In this document: in pieces, positions 1-4,847 of the stretch
Layout: each line of letters starts with the position of its first letter
How positions within the stretch are numbered: position 1 is the stretch's first letter
Origin: JBBDXA01 sp040902585
GTDB lineage: Bacteria > Planctomycetota > Phycisphaerae > Phycisphaerales > Phycisphaeraceae
NCBI GenBank assembly: GCA_040902585.1
Contig: JBBDXA010000033.1
Location: 1 to 8,158 of the forward strand
Length of the DNA stretch: 8,158 nucleotides
Reading direction: 5' to 3'
The notes under the pieces: generated by a model
Databases searched by the model: none
Seen by the model: only the letters and a program-made list of their open reading frames with translations
What the model was told of the DNA's origin: nothing
Made by a program: the position numbers and the translations under genes

Positions 1-43
1 CCGTGCCACCGCCACCACCGGTCGCGGCTTTGTGCCGAGGCAT
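1..43 (-). CDS. Possible third gene of the toxin-antitoxin operon, N-terminal fragment
   Basis: An ATG at 43-41 shares its A with the TGA stop of the antitoxin gene (TGATG), the same junction that links toxin and antitoxin. The frame stays open to the window edge and reads MPRHKAATGGGGGT, a basic start followed by a glycine run. A weak GAGAAG purine stretch lies just upstream on the minus strand. Only 14 codons are visible, so the family cannot be named and the overlap could be chance. Confidence 0.3.
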   Translation of the reverse strand, partial: MPRHKAATGGGGGT

Positions 44-360
44 CACTTCTTCTCACTGAACGGACTCACCGCGATCTTCCCGCCGGGCAGGTGGGCGATG
101 ATTTCCAGTTGCCCGCCGAGGGCGTGGATGATGCGGGCCAGCGTACTCACACGCATATCGCCCTCCGCTTCCCACTGTGAGACGGCGGACTGCGAGACAT
201 TCAGCTTCTGCGCGACGTCCGCCTGCGTCATGCCCGCCAGCTCGCGGATTTCCGCCAAGAGCATGCGCTCCATCTCGCAGCGCGCAGCCTCCTTGTTGCG
301 CGCGCGGCGCTGCGGTGACATTTTCGCCCGCAATTCTGAGAAGGGTCGGTGTCCAGCCAT
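43..360 (-). CDS. HigA-like antitoxin, XRE-family helix-turn-helix protein
   Basis: This 105-residue protein is predicted to be the DNA-binding antitoxin that neutralises the toxin encoded just upstream and represses their shared promoter. A Cro/C1-type helix-turn-helix is clear at about residues 34-80: an MTQADVAQKL first helix, the NVSQSAVSQWE recognition helix, then MRVSTLARIIHALGG. The basic N-terminus (residues 11-30) and the IIAHLPGGKIAVSPF tail are usual for antitoxins of this group. The ATG overlaps the toxin stop by one base (TGATG), so translation is probably coupled. Unlike the toxin it has its own Shine-Dalgarno, AAGGA at 373-369, eight bases before the ATG. It probably binds the ATAAGT/ACTTAT palindrome at 727-742. 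The family call is firm; function as an antitoxin is inferred from the pairing. Confidence 0.9.
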   Translation of the reverse strand: MAGHRPFSELRAKMSPQRRARNKEAARCEMERMLLAEIRELAGMTQADVAQKLNVSQSAVSQWEAEGDMRVSTLARIIHALGGQLEIIAHLPGGKIAVSPFSEKK

Positions 361-716
361 CAGATCAATCCTTCACGCTTGAGTTCTTCCAGATGCTGGT
401 CGTACAACTTGTCGGCCAGAGGAATCGTGCGCTCGTAAAACCGCGAGTCGCCACCCTTATCACCACCGATGAGCAGGATCGCCATGCGCCGCGGATCGAA
501 CGCGAAGAGCACGCGAAGCGGCCTGTTGCGTGCGGTTGCACGCAGTTCTTTCATGTTCGCGTGCTTCGATCCCTTGAGCGTATCGACATGGGGCCGGCCC
601 AATGCGGGCCCCGATTCCTCCAGCAGATCGACGCCTTGGTCAACAGCGTCTTGCTCCGCTTCGTCGAGCGTGTCCCACCATGCAGCAAACTCATCGGTAA
701 ACTCGACTTGCCGCAT
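360..716 (-). CDS. HigB-like toxin, RelE/ParE superfamily (Gp49/phage-derived type)
   Basis: This 118-residue protein fits the HigB/Gp49 branch of the RelE superfamily, whose studied members are ribosome-dependent or free mRNA endonucleases that stop translation. The diagnostic core is present: VEFTDEFAAWWDTL at the N-terminus, RPHVDTLKGSKHANMKELR (41-59), and PLRVLFAFDPRRMAILLIGGDKGG (66-89) followed by FYERTIPLADKLYDQHL. The basic residues in this core (K48, K51, R67, K87, R92) are candidates for RNA contact or catalysis. Length is normal and the frame is intact, so the toxin is probably functional. The gene precedes its antitoxin, as in higBA and opposite to relBE. No Shine-Dalgarno precedes the ATG; a TATAAT box ends eight bases before it, so the mRNA may be leaderless. 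Residue roles are inferred from position only. Confidence 0.9.
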   Translation of the reverse strand: MRQVEFTDEFAAWWDTLDEAEQDAVDQGVDLLEESGPALGRPHVDTLKGSKHANMKELRATARNRPLRVLFAFDPRRMAILLIGGDKGGDSRFYERTIPLADKLYDQHLEELKREGLI

Positions 717-723
717 GTCGGCA

Positions 724-753
724 ATTATAAGTCGTTACTTATGGCAAGATCAA
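724..753 (-). promoter_or_regulatory. Promoter of the toxin-antitoxin operon
   Basis: On the minus strand a perfect -10 box TATAAT (729-724) follows a -35-like TTGATC (753-748) with an 18-base spacer. Standard spacing puts transcription start at 716-717, which is the A of the toxin ATG or the base before it, so the transcript would be leaderless. Confidence 0.7.
727..742. promoter_or_regulatory. Palindromic operator of the toxin-antitoxin operon
   Basis: ATAAGT-cgtt-ACTTAT is a perfect 6-bp inverted repeat with a 4-base spacer. It occupies the promoter spacer and overlaps the -10 box. Bound antitoxin or toxin-antitoxin complex would block RNA polymerase, the usual autoregulation of such modules. 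Confidence 0.65.
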
Positions 754-773
754 CAGTCCATCACGAAATCGGC

Positions 774-811
774 AAAGAAAAACCGCGATGCGGGAATGCC
801 CGAATCGCGGT
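774..811 (-). terminator. Intrinsic terminator of sodA
   Basis: An 8-bp stem, ACCGCGAT (782-789) with ATCGCGGT (804-811), continues after a one-base mismatch into CGGG/CCCG (791-794 with 799-802) around an AATG loop. On the minus strand the hairpin is followed by TTTTTCTTT. It lies about 65 bases after the sodA stop and separates sodA from the toxin-antitoxin promoter. Confidence 0.8.
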
Positions 812-877
812 GTGGTTCTTCATCGATTGATTGTCGGTCAGTCCGCAGCGATCAACGGGTGCAAACGGTTTGCTGTG

Positions 878-1516
<639 letters not shown>

Positions 1517-1606
1517 AACTGGCTCCAAATAGAGGGTTTAGATTCGAGTTGGCATCGTTCCCTGAAGGAATATAGAGCGGAAAGCCGGTCTGCTGGCACG
1601 CAACAC

Positions 1607-1621
1607 CGGGGAAACACCCCG
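1607..1621. repeat. Inverted repeat upstream of sodA
   Basis: CGGGG-aaaca-CCCCG is a perfect 5-bp inverted repeat about 90-105 bases upstream of the sodA ATG. It could be an operator or a small RNA hairpin. No T-run follows on either strand, so it is not an intrinsic terminator. Confidence 0.4.
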
Positions 1622-1737
1622 ATTCAGCGAAAAAACCGTCCCAAACGGCGTTTCATGGAGCATCGTAGACAAACGCGGAGTACTGTCAAACCGCAGGACA
1701 AGGGGTAAACCCGCACCCCAGGGAGAAAAACTGAGGA

Positions 1738-1759
1738 ATATTGCGCAAATATTGGGCAA
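1738..1759. repeat. 11-bp tandem direct repeat upstream of the sigma gene
   Basis: ATATTGCGCAA (1738-1748) is followed immediately by ATATTGGGCAA (1749-1759), matching at 10 of 11 positions. The first unit contains the perfect palindrome TTGCGCAA. The period of one helical turn would place two bound protein units on the same DNA face. It lies about 190 bases before the sigma start codon and could serve either divergent gene. Confidence 0.5.
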
Positions 1760-1799
1760 TCGTCCGAACAATTTGGGTGTGCCGCGTGTAAGATACTAT

Positions 1800-1839
1800 G
1801 TAGGAGTGCCTACCCCCGCTTGCCCGATCCCCACGGGCA
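1800..1839 (+). repeat. Two adjacent small hairpins in the sigma gene upstream region
   Basis: GTAGG-agtg-CCTAC (1800-1813) and TGCCCG-atcccca-CGGGCA (1821-1826 with 1834-1839) follow each other closely. The second includes GCTTGCCCG and CACGGGCA, both also found in the same order and strand in the palindromic element inside putA at 7400-7439. It may be a shortened relative of that element. Confidence 0.4.
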
Positions 1840-1873
1840 GAATTCCCCCGACAACCGGAACTGCCCCAGGGAA

Positions 1874-1890
1874 CCGTCAGGCGTTGACGG
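1874..1890 (+). repeat. Small hairpin in the sigma gene upstream region
   Basis: CCGTCA-ggcgt-TGACGG is a perfect 6-bp inverted repeat ending 56 bases before the sigma ATG. If transcribed it would form a leader hairpin; as DNA it could be an operator. Nothing in the sequence decides between these. Confidence 0.35.
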
Positions 1891-1946
1891 CCTCTAAAGT
1901 ATCTGGATGGCCACTTTCAGCCAAATTCAGGGAAAGGTGGTGAGTC

Positions 1947-2975
1947 ATGGCCGAGATTATGATCAAAAAGAAGACCCCCAGCCCCCCCAGCCCCTCCAGC
2001 CCGCTCGAGCAGGCACGGCGCGGCAAGCGCGTGTCCATGGCGGCCTCCGCCAGCCGGCTCAGCGAACAGGATCAGCGCACCGTCGCGCAGCTCCTGGCTG
2101 AGAAGTACGACCTTGTCGAGAACGAACTTTTCGCCAAGGACGATGCCTCGCGCAAGATTTTCGACGAAGCACCGCCCATCAAATACCCGGACACCAGTTG
2201 GTATCACCCGCTGATGGAAAACCTCACCGAGGTCCGCACGACCAAGAACATGGGCACCGTGCTCCTGACCGCCGCCGAAGAGCGGGCGCTGTTCCTTCAG
2301 TTCAACTACTGCCGGTACATGGTCAACCAGTTCAAGAACCAGATCAACGCCAAGCTCGGCAGCGGTCCGGTGAATCCGAAGCTGGCGCGGCAGATGCTCG
2401 AGTGGTACAAGAAGGCTGAGGCGTATCGCGATCAGATCGCGCAGACCAACCTCGCCCTGGTGCTGGCGATGGCCAAGCGCACGCGGATGAGCGAAGTGGA
2501 CTTTGGCGACCTGGTCTCCGAAGGCAACATGGCGCTGCTCCGCGCGGTGGATAAGTTCGACGTGGCGCGTGGCTTCAAGTTCAGCACCTACGCCTGCCGC
2601 GCGATCCTCAAGGCGTTCTCGCGATCGGGCGTGAAGCTGAGCAAGTATCGTCAACTGTTCCCCACGGATTTCGATCCCAAACTCGAGAAGAGCGACTTCA
2701 TGCAGAAGAAGCGTGAAGGTCACGAGGACGATTGCGTGGATGAACTCAAGACGATCATGAAGGACAACCGCGCCGAGCTCACGCCGATCGAACAGGAAGT
2801 GATCGAGCACCGCTTCGGCGTCGGCAAACGCCTCGAGAAAGACCCCGAGGCTTCGCCGCTGACGCTCGAACAGGTCGGCAAGATCATCGGCGTGACCAAG
2901 GAACGCGTCCGCCAGATTCAGAACAAGGCCCTGGACAAGATTCGTGTCACGCTTGAAGGGCAGTATCTGGACTAA
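1947..2975 (+). CDS. RNA polymerase sigma factor, sigma-70 family, divergent region 2.4
   Basis: This 342-residue protein directs RNA polymerase to promoters. After a Lys/Pro/Ser-rich tail (1-30) comes a region 1.2-like segment (about 104-130). Region 2 spans about 166-226: NLALVLAMAK, DFGDLVSEGNMALLRAVDKFD, then GFKFSTYACRAILKAFSR. A short linker (227-275) replaces most of region 3. Region 4 (278-342) holds LTPIEQEVIEHRFGV and the helix-turn-helix LTLEQVGKIIGVTKERVRQIQNKAL, which reads the -35 element. Where principal sigmas have STYATWWIRQA, this protein has STYACRAILKA: both tryptophans that help open the -10 region, and the Gln that contacts it, are absent. It is therefore an alternative (group 2/3-like) factor, not the housekeeping one. 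The start is supported by a GGTGGTGA Shine-Dalgarno-like stretch just before ATG. It is monocistronic with its own terminator. Its regulon cannot be read from here. Confidence 0.93.
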   Translation: MAEIMIKKKTPSPPSPSSPLEQARRGKRVSMAASASRLSEQDQRTVAQLLAEKYDLVENELFAKDDASRKIFDEAPPIKYPDTSWYHPLMENLTEVRTTKNMGTVLLTAAEERALFLQFNYCRYMVNQFKNQINAKLGSGPVNPKLARQMLEWYKKAEAYRDQIAQTNLALVLAMAKRTRMSEVDFGDLVSEGNMALLRAVDKFDVARGFKFSTYACRAILKAFSRSGVKLSKYRQLFPTDFDPKLEKSDFMQKKREGHEDDCVDELKTIMKDNRAELTPIEQEVIEHRFGVGKRLEKDPEASPLTLEQVGKIIGVTKERVRQIQNKALDKIRVTLEGQYLD

Positions 2976-3031
2976 ATCACGGTGACTCGCGGCGAAGGAC
3001 TCAGCCGCGTGAAGACAACTGAATAAACACG

Positions 3032-3062
3032 AAACCCCGGCGATCATTCGCCGGGGTTTTTT
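3032..3062 (+). terminator. Intrinsic terminator of the sigma factor gene
   Basis: A perfect 12-bp stem, AAACCCCGGCGA (3032-3043) with TCGCCGGGGTTT (3048-3059), closes a TCAT loop and runs into a six-T tract (3057-3062). It lies about 55 bases after the sigma stop. On the minus strand it is followed by the T-rich CGTGTTTATTC, so it may also stop transcription of the convergent gene pair ending at 3084. Confidence 0.92.
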
Positions 3063-3083
3063 GTTGCTTCATCATCTTCACAT

Positions 3084-3296
3084 TCAGCGGCTCGGCGAAT
3101 CCGCAGCCTCGCTCGATGCTTTCGATCCCGACTTGCGCCCCCAGCGGGTCAGAACCCACTGCCTCATCTCCTCCGCACGCCGGGCGAAGTTCTCATCGCG
3201 ATGGGCAGCGAGATACTCCCTGATCATCCGTCGATCTTCGGGCGTGACCTGTGAAGGGGGAAGGTCAAGGTCAATGTCGTCGTTCAGATTGGCCAT
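3084..3296 (-). CDS. Small charged protein, partner of the GNAT-like gene
   Basis: I do not recognise this 70-residue protein. It has an acidic N-terminus (NLNDDIDLDLPP), a charged helical middle (about residues 19-52, TPEDRRMIREYLAAHRDENF onward) with a possible amphipathic helix, and a Lys/Ser-rich polar tail. There is no signal peptide, membrane segment, cysteine or recognisable DNA-binding motif. Its ATG lies within the upstream GNAT-like gene, overlapping its end by 13 bases, so the two are almost certainly co-transcribed and translationally coupled; no strong Shine-Dalgarno is visible. Size, charge and overlap would suit a partner or antitoxin-like protein, but this is only context. The terminator at 3032-3062 could end the transcript. 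Confidence 0.65.
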   Translation of the reverse strand: MANLNDDIDLDLPPSQVTPEDRRMIREYLAAHRDENFARRAEEMRQWVLTRWGRKSGSKASSEAADSPSR

Positions 3297-3826
3297 GTGT
3301 CGTCCGTCATGGAATAGGTGTCGATCAGCATCCTCGCCGCTTGCTCTGGGATAATCATACGCGTGCTCGCGCCGATTCGCACCGCACCGAGAGAAGTTTT
3401 GTAGTGCTCGACAAGTTCAGCTTTGGCGAGAAACGCCACTTCGCCCGCAAACCCGAGAGCCATTGCCTGTTGGCAGGCGAATGCGAAAAGGTTTGCCGGA
3501 ACACCTCGATACCGCTTTTTCCTTCCAATGTTGTGAGGAGCGCTCTCGATCAGGTGAATGAACAGGTGATCGGAGACATCTTCCATGGAAATCAACCCCT
3601 CGATCGCCTTTCGACGTCGGATGGTGAGCCCGGCTACGATCCTACCGGGCAATTCAGACTCGTTGCTCCAATTGAACTGCCAGGCCAAAACACGAGCGCG
3701 CTCGCGTGAATCCAATTGATCCCACCATCGGATGACTGTTGCGCGTGAAATGGCTGTGGCAACTTCGATGATTGACTGTGTCAACCCATCGACATCAATG
3801 TTTACCTCGCCCATATGCTCCCCCAT
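3284..3826 (-). CDS. GNAT-like acetyltransferase-fold protein
   Basis: This 180-residue cytosolic protein appears to carry a GNAT fold in its C-terminal half. The strand HLFIHLIESAPHN (87-99) is followed by RYRGVPANLFAFACQQAMALG (105-125), which resembles the acetyl-CoA pyrophosphate loop and its helix. Then come EVAFLAKAELVEHYKTSLGA (129-148), like the GNAT motif in which a helix is followed by a kinked strand, and RMII (156-159). The N-terminal half (WWDQLDSRERARVLAWQF, about 34-51) is helical and has no assignment. The start is uncertain: M1 at 3826 lacks a Shine-Dalgarno, while M5 at 3814 has GGGGGAG three bases before it, which is rather close. The small gene behind it overlaps by 13 bases. 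GNAT proteins paired with small genes are sometimes toxins that acetylate tRNA; nothing here proves that, and a metabolic acetyltransferase or a non-catalytic fold is possible. Confidence 0.72.
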   Translation of the reverse strand: MGEHMGEVNIDVDGLTQSIIEVATAISRATVIRWWDQLDSRERARVLAWQFNWSNESELPGRIVAGLTIRRRKAIEGLISMEDVSDHLFIHLIESAPHNIGRKKRYRGVPANLFAFACQQAMALGFAGEVAFLAKAELVEHYKTSLGAVRIGASTRMIIPEQAARMLIDTYSMTDDTWPI

Positions 3827-3919
3827 GATTAGGCCATGGTGCGCAATGAAAGATGCAGGATACCGTCACGGCATTCCTGTGCGAATCGGACGCGCAACCA
3901 AACCCGTTGAGTCTTGACA

Positions 3920-3925
3920 TACAAT
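3920..3925 (+). promoter_or_regulatory. Candidate -10 box of the DUF3472 gene
   Basis: TACAAT (five of six consensus bases) ends six bases before the ATG at 3932, placing transcription start on the A of the start codon. There is no Shine-Dalgarno and no convincing -35 at 17-18 bases. A consensus TTGACA abuts the box directly and cannot be its -35. Confidence 0.45.
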
Positions 3926-3931
3926 CCTCAC

Positions 3932-4816
3932 ATGCCCCGATCCTTCACCATCGCCCTTACCTGTTTCGCCATCGCCTTCAGCCTGCTCGCGCCGCGCGCC
4001 CTCGCCGACGAACGCCTCAAAGGCATCGCCTGCCGCTCCATCCATCTCGGCTACGGCGGCTCCAACGCCGTCGCCTTCTACAACGAGATCACCGTTAAAC
4101 AATCCGCCATCGGCACCTACTTCGCCGTCTGCGGCTGGGACAAGGGCTACTTCGGCATCCAGGAACTGGCTAGCGGCAAAAAGCTCGCCATCTTCTCCGT
4201 GTGGGATTCGCAGCAGAACGATCCGAAGGCCGTCGAGGAAGACAAACGCACCAAGCTCCTCCACAAAGACGACAAGACCCGCATCGGCCGCTTCGGCGGC
4301 GAAGGCACCGGCGGGCAGTCGTTCTACGACCTCGACTGGAAAGTCGGTGAAACCTGGCGCTTCCTCGTCACCGCCCAACCCGCCGGCCAGCGCACCGAAT
4401 ATGCCGGCCATCTCTACCTGCCCGATGAAAAGCGATGGGTTCACATGGTGACGTTCTCCACCATCACCGGCGGGCGTCGCATGGGCGGGCTCTACAGCTT
4501 CGTCGAAGACTTCAAGCGCGATCGCGTCTCCGCCACGAAGCCGCGCGAAGCCGTGTTCGGCAACGGCTGGTCGTGCGACAAGGATGGCAAGTGGACGTCG
4601 CTCAACCGCGCTCGATTCACCGCTGACAGCAACCCGGTCACCAACATCAACGCGGGGCTCATCGACGACCGCTTCTTCCTCATCACCGGCGGCGACACGG
4701 AGAACACCGGCACGAAGCTGCGCGGCACGATGACCCTGCCGCCCGGCGATCGCAAATTGCCCGACGACCTGCCCCCGCTGCCCGCGCCGCCCGCGCCGGC
4801 CTCGCCGCGGGAGTGA
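3932..4816 (+). CDS. Secreted DUF3472 domain-containing protein
   Basis: This 294-residue protein starts with a Sec signal peptide: basic MPR, a hydrophobic stretch to about residue 20, then an ALA-DE cleavage site at about residue 26. The mature part matches the DUF3472 family, recalled from the run of motifs YFAVCGW, GYFGIQEL, FSVWD, IGRFGGEGTGGQSFYDLDW, RTEYAGHLYL, GLYSFVEDF, FGNGW, and RFTADSNP. The family is a beta-rich module common in planctomycetes and Bacteroidetes; its biochemical role is not established, though a carbohydrate-related extracytoplasmic task is often supposed. The usual N-terminal companion domain (DUF5077) is absent, so the protein is the module alone. A Pro/Ala-rich tail (about 277-294) ends it. 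ATG 3932 is preferred over the TTG at 3914 because the signal peptide then has normal length. putA follows after 31 bases, without obvious functional link. Confidence 0.88.
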   Translation: MPRSFTIALTCFAIAFSLLAPRALADERLKGIACRSIHLGYGGSNAVAFYNEITVKQSAIGTYFAVCGWDKGYFGIQELASGKKLAIFSVWDSQQNDPKAVEEDKRTKLLHKDDKTRIGRFGGEGTGGQSFYDLDWKVGETWRFLVTAQPAGQRTEYAGHLYLPDEKRWVHMVTFSTITGGRRMGGLYSFVEDFKRDRVSATKPREAVFGNGWSCDKDGKWTSLNRARFTADSNPVTNINAGLIDDRFFLITGGDTENTGTKLRGTMTLPPGDRKLPDDLPPLPAPPAPASPRE

Positions 4817-4847
4817 CAGCCACGCATGTTTATGCTGCAATGAAGCC

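Larger units (their letters stand above)
1517..1946. other. Gene-free divergent region between sodA and the sigma factor gene
   Basis: About 430 bases hold no convincing gene on either strand. The region must contain both the sodA promoter (minus) and the sigma promoter (plus). A TATATT hexamer about 55 bases before the sodA ATG could be a -10 box but has no good -35 partner. It also carries four short hairpins and one tandem repeat, listed separately. Base composition is lower in GC than the flanking genes. Confidence 0.7.

Noticed and set aside
1538..1771. 77-codon minus-strand frame in the sodA upstream region
   Set aside because: It would start with TTG, has no Shine-Dalgarno, and covers the region where the sodA promoter must lie.
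1773..1799. Promoter for the sigma gene (TTGGGT with TACTAT)
   Set aside because: The spacer is only 15 bases and both boxes are weak, so I do not list it as a feature.
1884..1905. TTGACG as a -35 box for the sigma gene
   Set aside because: No -10-like hexamer occurs 16-18 bases downstream; the motif is better explained as one arm of the hairpin at 1874-1890.
1917..3047. Long minus-strand open frame (376 codons) opposite the sigma gene
   Set aside because: It is the antisense shadow of a clear sigma-70-family gene in GC-rich DNA; its protein is low in recognisable motifs and it runs through the sigma terminator.
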